Of a stretch of 64,000 bases of DNA, positions 25,378 to 34,990 are shown piece by piece. The stretch is taken from NCBI GenBank assembly GCA_041391505.1, contig JAWKNW010000001.1, positions 310,001 to 374,000 of the forward strand, in the 5' to 3' direction. The stretch is from Rhodothermales bacterium. Lineage in GTDB: Bacteria > Bacteroidota > Rhodothermia > Rhodothermales > JAHQVL01. The position numbers and the translations under genes are program-made. Below the pieces are notes generated by a model. It saw only the letters and a program-made list of their open reading frames with translations. It made no database searches and was not told the origin of the DNA. Positions within the stretch are counted from its first letter, which is position 1, and each line of letters opens with the position of its first letter.

Positions 25378-27621
25378 CTACTGCGCCCTGATGGCGTCGG
25401 CTTCCTGCTCGGTCGCGGCCATTTGGCCGGCGGTCAGTTCGAGGACGATCCGGTCGGCGTCGTACATCTCGTCGAGCGCCTCGATGATGCCGCGCGCGTC
25501 GACCGAAATCGCCCGCGCCGTGTCATCGCTGAACACGTACTCGTTCGGCAGCGACTCGATGTTGCCGTCGAAGATCAACCCCACCACCTCAAGATTCTTG
25601 TTGAGCAGCGGCGATCCCGAATTTCCGCCGGTGATGTCGTTGGTCGAAACCAGATTCAGCGGCGTGGAAAGATCGAACGTCGGAGGCCGGCGCTTCCAGC
25701 GCTCGGGGAGGTCCCACTCGGACTTCGGGCCATAGGTGACGTAGTGGTCGTAGACGCCGTAGAAGGTCGTGATGATCGGCGCGCGCGTGCCGTTATAGGG
25801 ATAACTTTTCACGACGCCGTCGGCCAGTCGGAGCGAAAACGTGGCGTCGGGCGGGCTGTTGAAGCCGGCGACCTCGAAACGGGCGCGCGACAGCTGGGCG
25901 TTGAGGTTGGACTCGCGGTCCCCGAAGCTCCCGATCTGCTGCCCGAGCGTGAAATACAGCGGCGCCAGCGCATTGATGACTGGCACTGAGACGTCCTTGC
26001 TCGACAGGTAGGTCCCATCGAGCATCGCCATGAAGCCGGCGGAGTCCGCCAGCGCCGACGACGCCACGAGCGAATCCGCGAGCGCCTCGGGCGTCATCCC
26101 CTGCAGGATGCCGCGCAGCGTCGGGTCGTTGCGTCCGAGGTATTTTTCGATCTGATGCAGCCGCGCGACGATCAGCCCGCGCTCGACCTCATCCGGGTAA
26201 TCCTTGAGTTCGCCGGCATCCTTCTGCAGGTCGTCCAGCGTCTCCGCCGAGGCGCCGCGCTGTTTGAGGAGCGTATAGGCATAGCCGTACAGGGCGCGCG
26301 TGAGGATGCGCGAACCGATGGAGGAGCCGTAATAGGTCAACGCGCCGGCCTGACGCGCGGTAGCCTTCTTCGAGGATTGGACCGCCTGCAGGTCATCGAG
26401 CAGCCGGCCGTATTCTTCGTTGAGCTTCGAATCGGCCGCGACGGCACGCTGGAAGTCACGCTCGGCGGCGCGCTTTTTGGCCATCAGCACGGGATCGCGC
26501 AGGCCGGCCAGCTGGCCCTCCATCGCCTTGATCGAATTGGACAGCGAATAGTAGGCGTTCCGCAGTTCGCTGTCCTCCTCGGTGTCGCCCTGCGCGTCGA
26601 GGTAGGTTTTCATCACGCCGGCGAAGGTTGTCAGGACTTCAAGCTGCTGCGGCAGGTCGTAGTCACGCTCGTACTCGAGCTGGCTGACGGTATTGAGCCG
26701 GCTCGTCGACCCCGGGTTGCCGACCACGAACACCGGGTCGCCCTCTGTCACGCCGGCGGTGCTCCAGGGGAAAAAGTACTCGGTCTCGATCGGCGTCCCG
26801 TCCGGCGCATAGACGCGGAAAAACGACATATCCAGCGAATACCGCGGGTAGGTGAAGTTGTCCGGGTCGCCGCCGAACTTGCCCATGAGCAGTTCGGGCG
26901 CGACGACGAGGCGCACATCGCTGTAGCGCTTGAACGTATAGGCCGAATATTTCCCGCCGTTGTAGAGCGAGACGATCTGGACGAGACGGGTCGTATCCTG
27001 TCCCTTCACATCACGTGTCATGCGTTCCTCCAGTGCGTCGATCGCACGCTCGCGCGCATCGGCCTCCTCCTCGTCGTTCTGATAGTCGGGGATGCCGTCC
27101 GTCACCTTGTCGGTGACATCCGTGATCATCAGCAGCTGGTCGACATACAGACCCTCCACCTTCCGTTCTTCCTGGAGCGACGGGGCATAAAACCCGCGAT
27201 CGAGCAGCGCCTCACCGGGCCGGCTCACCTTGGTGATGCTCTCCCGGGCGCAGTGGTGGTTCGTCATCACGAGGCCGCGGCGGGAGACAAACGACGCCGA
27301 ACAGTTTTCGCCAAAGCGGAGGGCGGAGCGGCTGGCGACTTCGAACCACTGGTCGCTCAGCTCCAGTCCGTAGGCTTCCTTGAAATAGGCGAGCGGCGGG
27401 TTGTCGAACGTCCACATCTTGCCGCCGTCGAACCGGCCCGCCTGGATGGTGTCGGCGGGAGCCGCCGGCGCCGTGGCGGCCGGCTGGTTTCTGGGCGTCG
27501 CGTTCTCCGTCGGCGCCTTCGGCCGCTCGGTGATGACCGCCATTTCGCTGGTCGTGGTGGCGCAGCCGCCGGCCAGGGCCCAGGCGAAGACGATGAAGAG
27601 GAACCGCGCGGATGATTTCAT
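25378..27621 (-). CDS. S46 family serine peptidase (DPP7-type), lipoprotein
   Basis: 747 residues. A dipeptidyl-peptidase that removes dipeptides from N-termini in the periplasm for amino-acid nutrition. The start MKSSARFLFIVFAWALAGGC is a lipoprotein signal (cysteine at residue 20). Catalytic triad positions are visible: His in TNHHC, Asp in RYSDVRLV and Ser in GNSGSP. The residue that sets P1 preference lies in IFDGN: glycine as in DPP7 (hydrophobic P1), not the arginine of DPP11. It follows a second S46 gene by 68 bases and is closed by a strong terminator. Confidence 0.95.
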   Translation of the reverse strand: MKSSARFLFIVFAWALAGGCATTTSEMAVITERPKAPTENATPRNQPAATAPAAPADTIQAGRFDGGKMWTFDNPPLAYFKEAYGLELSDQWFEVASRSALRFGENCSASFVSRRGLVMTNHHCARESITKVSRPGEALLDRGFYAPSLQEERKVEGLYVDQLLMITDVTDKVTDGIPDYQNDEEEADARERAIDALEERMTRDVKGQDTTRLVQIVSLYNGGKYSAYTFKRYSDVRLVVAPELLMGKFGGDPDNFTYPRYSLDMSFFRVYAPDGTPIETEYFFPWSTAGVTEGDPVFVVGNPGSTSRLNTVSQLEYERDYDLPQQLEVLTTFAGVMKTYLDAQGDTEEDSELRNAYYSLSNSIKAMEGQLAGLRDPVLMAKKRAAERDFQRAVAADSKLNEEYGRLLDDLQAVQSSKKATARQAGALTYYGSSIGSRILTRALYGYAYTLLKQRGASAETLDDLQKDAGELKDYPDEVERGLIVARLHQIEKYLGRNDPTLRGILQGMTPEALADSLVASSALADSAGFMAMLDGTYLSSKDVSVPVINALAPLYFTLGQQIGSFGDRESNLNAQLSRARFEVAGFNSPPDATFSLRLADGVVKSYPYNGTRAPIITTFYGVYDHYVTYGPKSEWDLPERWKRRPPTFDLSTPLNLVSTNDITGGNSGSPLLNKNLEVVGLIFDGNIESLPNEYVFSDDTARAISVDARGIIEALDEMYDADRIVLELTAGQMAATEQEADAIRAQ

Positions 27622-27689
27622 ATCACTGATCCGGATCATAGCACTACGTAACAATCGATGTCTTGGAAGGCCGTCGGATGCGGCCCGCG

Positions 27690-29867
27690 TCAACGAAGGC
27701 TTCCCAGCCGGCGGTCGGCTTCGTCTTCGGTGGGGACGAGTTCGTCTTCGGTCAGTTCGAGCACGATGCGATCCGCATCGTAGATCTCATCCAGCGCCTC
27801 GAGGATGCCGCGGGCGTCGACGGCGACCGAGCGGTTTTTCTCGGGTAGATAGATGAACTCGCCGGAGAGGCTCTCAATATTGCCGTCGAAGATCAGTCCG
27901 ACCAGCTCCAGGTCCTTGTTCAGCACCGGCGAGCCCGAGTTGCCCCCGATGATGTCGTTCGTGGACGCGAAGTTCATGGGCACGCCCATATCGAACGTCG
28001 CCGGCGGGTTGAGCCAGCGCTGCGGGAGGTCCCACGCGCTGCCGGCGCCGTAGGAGTAGTAGTGGTCGTAGAGGCCGTAGAAGCTGGTGAACGGCGAGGC
28101 ATAGGTGCCGTTGTAGGCATAGCCGTCGACGATACCGTCCGCGATGCGGAGCGAAAACGTGGCGTCCGGCGGGACGTCCGTGCCGTACACCGCAAACCGG
28201 GCGCGCCCGAGCTGGCTGGCGAGTTCGGTTTGCCGGGCGCTGAGGCCGGCGAACCCGCTCTGGAAATCCCGATAGCGCTGGACGAAGGTCCCGACCATGG
28301 CGACCGCCGGGTCATCCATCGACAACGTGCCCTCGTCGAAGGCCCGCGCGGCCTGATCGGCCGTGGCGAGGGCCGAGGCCTGCATGAGCGCGCGCGCGCG
28401 CTCGGCCGGCGAGGCGCCCGCGAGGATGCCGGCGACGGCCGGGTCGTCGGCGCCGAGGTAGGTCATGAAATCCTGCAGACGGGCCGCGAGCAGTTCACGC
28501 GCCAGCATCTCGGGCTGGTCGGCGATGCCTTTGAACTGGGTTTCGAGGGCGGCCAGCGCCGCCGGCTCCTGCCCGCCGGCGCGTCGCTCGAGATAGGTAT
28601 AGGCCGTCACCGCCCGCCGCATCAACGCCGACGAGTAGGCGCCGCTCGTCAGGGCGAAGAAGGCGCCGTATTCGGCCGCGAATTCGCGCAGCTGTTCCTG
28701 CGTGGCGGCCATGGCTTCGATGGCGCCGCCGTATTCCGCCGCGAGGGCCGGATCCGCCTTGATCGCCGCGGCGAAGGCGCGTTCGGCGTCCTTCTTCCGG
28801 GCGATGATCATCGGGTCCGCGAGGGCCGCCTGCTGGCCGGTATAGGCTTTCTGGGCGTTAAGCAGGGAGAAGATCTGATTGCGCGTCGCGGGATCATGCT
28901 GGGACGGGGGCACCGACGCCTGATAGCGCTGGAGCGCGCCCAGCCGGCTCGTGATAAACGCAAGCAGATCCTTGTCCGTCACGTCGCGGCGGAGCGCAAG
29001 CTGCGCCACGGTCTCCAGGCGGCTGGTGCTTCCGGGGTTGCCGATCACGAACACCGGGTGGCCGGGCTGCACACCTTCGAGGCTCCAGGTAAAATAGTGC
29101 TCGGTTTCGAGCGGCTCGCCGGTATCGCCGTAGACGCGGAAGAACGTCATGTCGAGGGCGTAGCGGGGAAAGGTAAAGTTGTCGTCGTCGCCACCGTAAT
29201 AGCCCATCTGCAACTCGGGGGTCATGACGAGCCGGACATCCGTGTAGCGGTGGAAGGTGTACGCCGCGTACCGGCCGCCGTGATAAAGCGGCGTGATCTC
29301 CACGACGATGCCGGCGTCGGCGCCGCCGGCCTCGGTGGTGATGCGGTCTTTGATGCGCTCGATCGCCTCGTCCCGCGCCGCGGCCTTTTCGGCGTCGGTT
29401 TCCATCCCTTCCTGGGCGGCATACACGTCATCCGTCACATCCGCGATGGCGATCATCTGATCGGCATAAAAGCCGGGCACCTGCCGCTCTTCCGCGAGGG
29501 ACGGCGCATAAAATCCTTCATCGAGCAGGTTTTCGCCGGGCTGTGTCACCTGCGCCACGGGGCCTCGCCCGCAGTGGTGGTTGGTGAGCACGAGGCCGGT
29601 CGAACTCACGAACGAGGCCGTGCACCCGGGGATGCGGAGGGCGCCGAGACGGGCGCGATCGAACCAGTCGTCCGTCGCCTCGAAGCCATAGGCCTCCTCG
29701 AAGTAGTCCGCCGGCGGATAGTCGAAGGTCCACATCTTGCCGTTGTCGAACCGGCCGGCCTTCATCGGGTCGGTTTGCGGCGTCTGGGCGAACCCTGTTG
29801 CGGGGATCGCGATCAGCGCCAGTACGCCCAGAAGCACGGCTGTGCCTCCGCTGATTCCTCTGATCAT
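27690..29867 (-). CDS. S46 family serine peptidase (DPP7-type), exported
   Basis: 725 residues. The ATG at 29867 gives MIRGISGGTAVLLGVLALI, a Sec signal with cleavage after GFA. It lacks the lipobox of its neighbour. Triad: His in TNHHCG, Asp in RYTDVRLV, Ser in GNSGSP; IFDGN again predicts DPP7-like preference for hydrophobic P1 residues. It is clearly homologous along its length to the gene at 25378-27621, so the two are a tandem duplication that has diverged in anchoring. Confidence 0.95.
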   Translation of the reverse strand: MIRGISGGTAVLLGVLALIAIPATGFAQTPQTDPMKAGRFDNGKMWTFDYPPADYFEEAYGFEATDDWFDRARLGALRIPGCTASFVSSTGLVLTNHHCGRGPVAQVTQPGENLLDEGFYAPSLAEERQVPGFYADQMIAIADVTDDVYAAQEGMETDAEKAAARDEAIERIKDRITTEAGGADAGIVVEITPLYHGGRYAAYTFHRYTDVRLVMTPELQMGYYGGDDDNFTFPRYALDMTFFRVYGDTGEPLETEHYFTWSLEGVQPGHPVFVIGNPGSTSRLETVAQLALRRDVTDKDLLAFITSRLGALQRYQASVPPSQHDPATRNQIFSLLNAQKAYTGQQAALADPMIIARKKDAERAFAAAIKADPALAAEYGGAIEAMAATQEQLREFAAEYGAFFALTSGAYSSALMRRAVTAYTYLERRAGGQEPAALAALETQFKGIADQPEMLARELLAARLQDFMTYLGADDPAVAGILAGASPAERARALMQASALATADQAARAFDEGTLSMDDPAVAMVGTFVQRYRDFQSGFAGLSARQTELASQLGRARFAVYGTDVPPDATFSLRIADGIVDGYAYNGTYASPFTSFYGLYDHYYSYGAGSAWDLPQRWLNPPATFDMGVPMNFASTNDIIGGNSGSPVLNKDLELVGLIFDGNIESLSGEFIYLPEKNRSVAVDARGILEALDEIYDADRIVLELTEDELVPTEDEADRRLGSLR

Positions 29868-29985
29868 AGCTTCGAATGCATGGTGGGATGTTAAATCAAA
29901 TCCGACGCGCCCGCGCGCGCCGTTCTCCACGGTCTCAAAAGGAACCTCGGAGGGCTTAGTGCCATATCAGTTTTCGCTTTTTTTT

Positions 29986-30067
29986 GCGAGAGTGGCGGAA
30001 TTGGTAGACGCGCTAGACTTAGGATCTAGTTCCGCATGGAGTGGGGGTTCGAGTCCCCCCTCTCGCA
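29986..30067 (+). tRNA. tRNA-Leu (anticodon UAG)
   Basis: A complete class II cloverleaf: acceptor GCGAGAG/CTCTCGC, D-arm GCGGAATTGGTAGACGC, anticodon stem CTAGA/TCTAG with loop CTTAGGA (anticodon TAG), variable arm TTCCGCATGGAGT, T-arm GGGGG TTCGAGT CCCCC, discriminator A. CCA is not fully encoded (ACCC follows). It lies between the start of the S46 gene and the end of the porD gene. Confidence 0.97.
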
Positions 30068-30084
30068 CCCTCCCTCCGGTTGCG

Positions 30085-31005
30085 CTAATTCACCAGCTTG
30101 TCGTATTTGGACAGGTTGGCCGGGTCGACGCGCCGCAGCACATCGTACGCCTGCGAACTGAGCGGTGAGTCGTCGAAGACGGCCGCGATTTCTTCTGCCT
30201 TGCTCGTAAAAAACAGGTCGAACACATACGATCGGGACATCTCGTCGTACAGATCGTCGAGGCTTTCGATCGCGGACAGAATGCTCGACCGGGCCACTTC
30301 CGTCTCGGAGACGAAGGCGTCCAGCCCGTCGTAGTGATAATCGAAGTATACCTGCCGTAGCGGCTTGAACCGGGGGTCCAGCACCTGCTCGATCAAATCT
30401 TTCCGGCCCCGGTTGTCCCCGAGATCCGACCAGCCGATCGCGCCCTGCGACTCCGCCAGCGCGGCGATGCGTCGCGCGCGCTCGAAATAGGGGGTACCGC
30501 CAAACGCCGAAAACGTGTCGTAGTCGTAGCCCAGCATGATGTAGGCGTAGAAATCGAGCACCGACGTCAGGGGGTCGAACCGCTCCAGGTCGTGCGTGAG
30601 CGGCGTGCCCTGGGCGTAGTTGAACTGCCAGCTGGCATCGCTGATCTGGAGCACGGTGGAGACCTGCGGCACCCCGTAAATGGGACGCCGGCTCGATAAC
30701 ACAAGCCGAGCCTGGAAGCTGGTCAGCGTGATCGCCTCCTCGAAAATGACCTGCATGAAACAGTCGATGCGCTCGATGTCCTGAAACCGGTCCTGCGTGA
30801 ACGGCCGCTCGTTCATGTAGAGCTCGATCTGCTCATCCAGCTCTTGCAGAAAGGTGAAGTCGGAGCCCGTGATCTGGGCGATGGAGACGCTGACCTGGCA
30901 GTTGAACTCTTGCGCGCGGGAGGATGGGGATGCAAGGGCCCACAGCGCGAGGATCAGCCAGAGGCCGTTCAGGCGCGTTGAAACACGACGGGCTGCGTTC
31001 GACAT
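30085..31005 (-). CDS. porD: PorD-like type IX secretion protein (DUF4835)
   Basis: 306 residues with a Sec signal (RLNGLWLILALWALASPSSRAQ) and a mature start QEFNCQVSVSIAQITGSD, the typical opening of DUF4835 proteins (xxLNCxVxVNxxQIxG). Other family hallmarks are the LYMNERPFTQDRF region, SASWQF-like DASWQFNYAQ, and the LDFYAYIMLGYDYDTFS segment. PorD is a periplasmic accessory of type IX secretion. I chose the start at 31005; an open frame continues to 31113 without a signal. Confidence 0.8.
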   Translation of the reverse strand: MSNAARRVSTRLNGLWLILALWALASPSSRAQEFNCQVSVSIAQITGSDFTFLQELDEQIELYMNERPFTQDRFQDIERIDCFMQVIFEEAITLTSFQARLVLSSRRPIYGVPQVSTVLQISDASWQFNYAQGTPLTHDLERFDPLTSVLDFYAYIMLGYDYDTFSAFGGTPYFERARRIAALAESQGAIGWSDLGDNRGRKDLIEQVLDPRFKPLRQVYFDYHYDGLDAFVSETEVARSSILSAIESLDDLYDEMSRSYVFDLFFTSKAEEIAAVFDDSPLSSQAYDVLRRVDPANLSKYDKLVN

Positions 31006-31165
31006 GCGGTTGCGATGGGCTTGCGAATCAGATTCGTGGCTGTTACGAGCGAATGAGGGTGCTGTTTCCGCACCGAAAGGGCATTTAGCGGGTTGCACGG
31101 TACGCCGGCACACGTAAAAACGTCTTGAAGGATAAACGCGTCACCCTCACCGATCGTATGCGCGC

Positions 31166-32017
31166 ATGCCCCTTCGTTGCACCCGGCCCTCCTTCGCCGG
31201 GTTGATCCTCCTCCTTGCCCTGTGGCTGAGCGCCTCGCCAGTCGCCGGCCAGCCGCTCCGCGAAGGCCCCGCCAGCGCCGCACTCGGCGGAGCGGCCACC
31301 GCGCTCTCAGGCGACGTCTGGGGCGTTGCCAACCCGGCGGCCTGGGCAGGACTGGCCGGCGTCCACGCCGCGGTCGTCGCCTCCGAAGGGTACGGCCTTT
31401 CGGCCCTCCGCTCCGGCGGCAGCGTGTTCGCAATGCCCGTGGGCCTCGCGCATGTCACCGCGAGTGGCGCAACGTTTGGCGACAAGGTCTATCGGGAAAC
31501 GGCCTGGTCGCTCGGCGTTGCGCGCCCGCTGTTTCCCGGGACGCGGCGCGCGGTGGATGTCGGCGCCAGGCTCACCCTCTACCATCTGGGCATCGACGGC
31601 TATGGTGCGGCGCGTGCGATCGGGCTCGCCATCGGCTGGCAGGCCGACATCGGGCCGGCCCTGCGTCTCGGCGCCGCCGCCGAGAACCTCAACGGGCCCT
31701 CCTGGATACGCGGCGAACCGCTCCCGAGGCGACTGAGCGCCGGCATCGCCTACACGCCCCGCGACGGCCCGGTGCGACTCCTGCTCGCGATGAAGATGAC
31801 ATCGCGTACCGCTTCGGCCCTCCACGCCGGCGTCGCCTGGCGTCCGCTGGCAGCGCTGGAGCTTCGAGGGGGCGCCGGCGGGAGCCCGCTGCGGCTCAGC
31901 GGCGGATTTGCGGTTCGCGCGCCCTGGATTTGCATCGAGGCCGCCGCCGAACACCACGAACTCCTGGGGTGGACGCCCTCGCTGGCCATTCATCTGACGC
32001 GTCGCGGCGCGAAATAG
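31166..32017 (+). CDS. PorV/PorQ-like outer-membrane barrel protein
   Basis: 283 residues. Sec signal PSFAGLILLLALWLSASPVAGQ, then LREGPASAALGGAATALSGDVWGVANPAAWAGL, the glycine/alanine-rich N-terminal lid motif of FadL-superfamily PorV/PorQ proteins (quoted here as the region about 30-62), followed by alternating beta strands ending in a short terminal strand (SLAIHLTRRG). PorV shuttles type IX cargo. The assignment rests on pattern only. It is divergent from porD with 160 bases between, and followed by a small membrane protein and a large barrel in the same direction. Confidence 0.5.
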   Translation: MPLRCTRPSFAGLILLLALWLSASPVAGQPLREGPASAALGGAATALSGDVWGVANPAAWAGLAGVHAAVVASEGYGLSALRSGGSVFAMPVGLAHVTASGATFGDKVYRETAWSLGVARPLFPGTRRAVDVGARLTLYHLGIDGYGAARAIGLAIGWQADIGPALRLGAAAENLNGPSWIRGEPLPRRLSAGIAYTPRDGPVRLLLAMKMTSRTASALHAGVAWRPLAALELRGGAGGSPLRLSGGFAVRAPWICIEAAAEHHELLGWTPSLAIHLTRRGAK

Positions 32018-32133
32018 CAGTGCGGGTGCGCCAAAAGTCCCGGACGGTCGCGCACGCCGACCTACCCCGCCGGCGGACGCCTTTCGTTAATTAGAGCCAT
32101 CACCCGCCTCGCTCCCCCCAGCCTCCTGACCCG

Positions 32134-32403
32134 ATGAACCGCACCCTCCTGGCATCCCTCATGGCGCGCACGAAAAACGCGATCTCCCACAAGGCCGGCG
32201 TCTTCGCGGCCATCATGTCGCTCTACTGGTTCTTTTATGCCATCGGTGCCTGGTATGCCGCCCGGTTCGAGCCGTTTATGACGACACCCGGCAGCCGGCC
32301 GACCTTTCTCTTCGGCGCCACCTTCGCCGTCTGGTTTGTGTCCTTTTTTGCGGCCGTAGCCTATCACCTGATCAAAAATCGTCGCGCCGAACGGTACGCC
32401 TGA
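32134..32403 (+). CDS. small two-helix membrane protein
   Basis: 89 residues with two membrane segments (about 23-43, AGVFAAIMSLYWFFYAIGAWY, and 58-80, FLFGATFAVWFVSFFAAVAYH), a basic N-terminus and a basic C-terminal tail. No family recognised. It sits 116 bases after the PorV-like gene and 51 bases before the large barrel gene. Confidence 0.6.
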   Translation: MNRTLLASLMARTKNAISHKAGVFAAIMSLYWFFYAIGAWYAARFEPFMTTPGSRPTFLFGATFAVWFVSFFAAVAYHLIKNRRAERYA

Positions 32404-32423
32404 GCCCGCGAACCTGTCTAGAA

Positions 32424-32453
32424 GAGGTAGCCCCTTCCCCAACCGGCTACCTC
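32424..32453 (+). promoter_or_regulatory. hairpin ending one base before a start codon
   Basis: A perfect 9-bp stem GAGGTAGCC (32424-32432) / GGCTACCTC (32445-32453) with a 12-base loop ends one base before the ATG at 32455. Folded in mRNA it would bury the GAGG that could act as ribosome-binding site, so it may regulate translation of the large barrel gene. Confidence 0.4.
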
Positions 32454-32454
32454 C

Positions 32455-34539
32455 ATGCGCACACCGATCGAGGCCGGCGCCCTGGCGCTGCTGGCCGTCT
32501 CCCTCTCCTTCCAACTACCCGCCGCGTCCGTCGCCCAGCCGAACCCGCTGCCGTTCGACGATTGGGACACCCTCCTCGCCACGCTGCCGCCGGACGAAAC
32601 CGAGGCGGAACACCTCCTGCTATCCTGGCAACGCCTCCTCGAACAGCCCCTCGTGCTCCATCGCGCCGGGGCGGACGAGGTCGACCAGCTCCCCTATCTC
32701 TCGCTGGCGCAGCAGACCGCGCTGGCCGCACGCCTCCGGAAGGGCCCTGCCCTGACCTCGCTGGACGAACTGCTTCTGGTGCCGGGCTTCGATGACGCCA
32801 CCATCGACCGCTTGCGCCCGTTCGTCGCGACCGCATCGCCCGACCCCGCGCCGACGCGCTGGCGGGGCCCAATCCGCGTCGAGTGGCTCCAGCGCGCGAG
32901 CCGTGACCTCACGCTCCGACGCGGCTACCGGGCGACCGAGACCGGAAGCGTCCCGTTTGCCGGCTCTCCCGACGCCGTCTACACCCGATTCCGGATCGAT
33001 CGGGGCGCATTATCCCTGCGGGGCGCGGGCGAAAAAGACGCCGGCGAGGCGTTCCGCTGGGCGCCGGGCGCGCGGCAATACGGTTTCGATCACGTCTCGG
33101 GAAGCCTGGCCTATGCCGGTCCGCGCGCGTTGCGCCGTCTGGTGCTTGGCGATTATCTCGTTCAAACTGGATCCGGCCTGTTGCTGGGGCCGCCCTACCG
33201 ATCGCTCGCCGGCGCGGCGCCGGCGCGGGACCCCGTCGCCTCGGAGTCCGGCCTGAAGCCCTATGGCAGCGCCGGCGAATCCGCGTTCTATCGCGGCGTC
33301 GGCGTCGAACTGCACCCCGGCGGCGGGACGCGGCTGCTGCTCTTCGCCTCCCAACGTGCGGTGTCCGCCTCGGTAGATTCGCTGTTCGTGGACGAGGCGC
33401 TGCGCCCCACCCTGCGCAGCATCGACCGGACCGGGCTGCATCGGACGGCAGGCGAACGCGCGCGGCGCGGTTCGGCCGGGCAAATCGTCGCCGGCGGGCG
33501 CTGGATGATCGAGCGCGGAGGCCTCCGGCTCGGGATGCTGGCCTATCAGAGCCGGCTTACCCTCCCGCTCGAACCGGGACCGGCCCTGCACCAGATCTAC
33601 GCCGTGCGCGGGCGCATCCAGCGGGGCGCCGGCGTCTATGGCCGGTTTGCGTTGCCGTCCGGGAATGTATTCCTCGAAGCGGGGACGACGGGCGCGAGTG
33701 CGTACGGACTGCTCGCCGGCGTGCAGGTGCGCCTGGCGCCGCGTATCGAGGCGCTCTGGCTCGCGCGCCGGTACCCGCCGGCGTTCACGCCGACCCTGGG
33801 CAACGCGTTTCGCGCCTCGGGCACGATGGCCCAAAACGAGCGCGGGGTCTACATGGCGCTACAGATCGCGCTCTCGCCCGCACTCGACGTGTCGACGTAT
33901 CTCGACACGGCTTCCCATCCCTGGGTCGGCGCAACGGTGCCCCTGCCGGCGCGCGAACAGGCGTTTTCTGTCCGACTGAGCCATCGCCCTCACCCCTTTC
34001 TGGCATCGTATATCCAGTTTCGGACCACCCGCGGCGAAACCGGTGCCGATCACGTCGATGGCCTCGGGCGCCTGATCGACGGGCTGAGCGATGAGCGGCG
34101 GAGCGTGCTTCGGGTGGATGTGCGGTATACGCATAGCCGGAAGGTGCAGCTTGGCGTGCGCGGTGAACGCATCCGAAGCCGCACGCCGGGGGCTTCGCGG
34201 GCGCATGAGGGCTTCCTCCTGTATTCCGACGTGCGCTGGTCGCCCTCCGATCGCACGCGGCTCGTGGCGCGGTGGGCTTCCTTCTCCTCCTCAAGTGCAG
34301 ATACAACCCCCTTCGCGTACGAGGATGACGTATATTCACGCTTTTCTGTCACGCAGTATGCGGGTGTCGGCGATCGGTTTTATATTCTTTTCTCGCGTCG
34401 ATTGGGGCCCGTACTGTCGATCGACTTCAAATACGAGCAGTCGTCGTATCCGACGATGCGGCGTACAGGGAGTGGCCCGGATCAATTTGAAGGTTTGCTG
34501 GCGCGCGCCGTGCGCGTCCAGTTGCGTTTGAAACGATGA
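32455..34539 (+). CDS. outer-membrane barrel protein with N-terminal helix-hairpin-helix
   Basis: 694 residues. Signal peptide (1-27), then a helical region with a ComEA-like helix-hairpin-helix (about 75-125, LSLAQQTALAARLRKG and LDELLLVPGFDDATIDRLRPF), then about 550 residues of alternating strands with frequent glycine and aromatic ends (YFYILFSRRLGPVLSIDFKY-like closing strands). Such HhH-plus-barrel proteins are widespread and unexplained in Bacteroidota. The HhH would face the periplasm and could touch DNA or a protein. Its stop overlaps the start of the receiver gene (ATGA). Confidence 0.7.
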   Translation: MRTPIEAGALALLAVSLSFQLPAASVAQPNPLPFDDWDTLLATLPPDETEAEHLLLSWQRLLEQPLVLHRAGADEVDQLPYLSLAQQTALAARLRKGPALTSLDELLLVPGFDDATIDRLRPFVATASPDPAPTRWRGPIRVEWLQRASRDLTLRRGYRATETGSVPFAGSPDAVYTRFRIDRGALSLRGAGEKDAGEAFRWAPGARQYGFDHVSGSLAYAGPRALRRLVLGDYLVQTGSGLLLGPPYRSLAGAAPARDPVASESGLKPYGSAGESAFYRGVGVELHPGGGTRLLLFASQRAVSASVDSLFVDEALRPTLRSIDRTGLHRTAGERARRGSAGQIVAGGRWMIERGGLRLGMLAYQSRLTLPLEPGPALHQIYAVRGRIQRGAGVYGRFALPSGNVFLEAGTTGASAYGLLAGVQVRLAPRIEALWLARRYPPAFTPTLGNAFRASGTMAQNERGVYMALQIALSPALDVSTYLDTASHPWVGATVPLPAREQAFSVRLSHRPHPFLASYIQFRTTRGETGADHVDGLGRLIDGLSDERRSVLRVDVRYTHSRKVQLGVRGERIRSRTPGASRAHEGFLLYSDVRWSPSDRTRLVARWASFSSSSADTTPFAYEDDVYSRFSVTQYAGVGDRFYILFSRRLGPVLSIDFKYEQSSYPTMRRTGSGPDQFEGLLARAVRVQLRLKR

Positions 34540-34985
34540 AAACAAACCTTGCAATAGCCATGCGGTCCACGTCTGAAGATTTTTCTGATTCCGATATCAT
34601 GAGTGCACAAGCCGGCTCGAAAACGAGCATCCTGGTGGTCGAGGACAATGTCGATACCCAGATCCTGCTGAGGTATTTTCTGCAGTCCTCCTATCAGATT
34701 GCACTCGCCTGCAAGGTGGACGAGGCCATCCAGCTCACGGCGCATACCACGTACAGCCTGCTGCTCATGGATATCCATCTCGGCGAGGAGCGCACCGGCA
34801 TCGACCTCCTGCATCTCCTGCGCCAGCAGCCGGAATACGCGAAGGTGCCGATCATTGCCCTGACGGCCTACGCCATGCCCGGGGATCGCAACCGGTTCAT
34901 CAACATGGGATTCGACGGATACGTCAGCAAGCCGTTCACGCAGAAGCAACTCCTCGATACCATCAACCAGGTCCTGGCCGGCTAG
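34536..34985 (+). CDS. single-domain response regulator
   Basis: 149 residues consisting of one receiver domain after a 30-residue N-terminal tail. Acidic residues E36-D37, phospho-acceptor D79 (LLLMDIHLGEE) and the lysine in YVSKPFT are present. There is no output domain, so it works through a partner. The ATG at 34536 overlaps the barrel gene stop by four bases; an internal ATG at 34600 also fits. No histidine kinase is nearby. Confidence 0.88.
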   Translation: MKTNLAIAMRSTSEDFSDSDIMSAQAGSKTSILVVEDNVDTQILLRYFLQSSYQIALACKVDEAIQLTAHTTYSLLLMDIHLGEERTGIDLLHLLRQQPEYAKVPIIALTAYAMPGDRNRFINMGFDGYVSKPFTQKQLLDTINQVLAG

Positions 34986-34990
34986 CCCCG

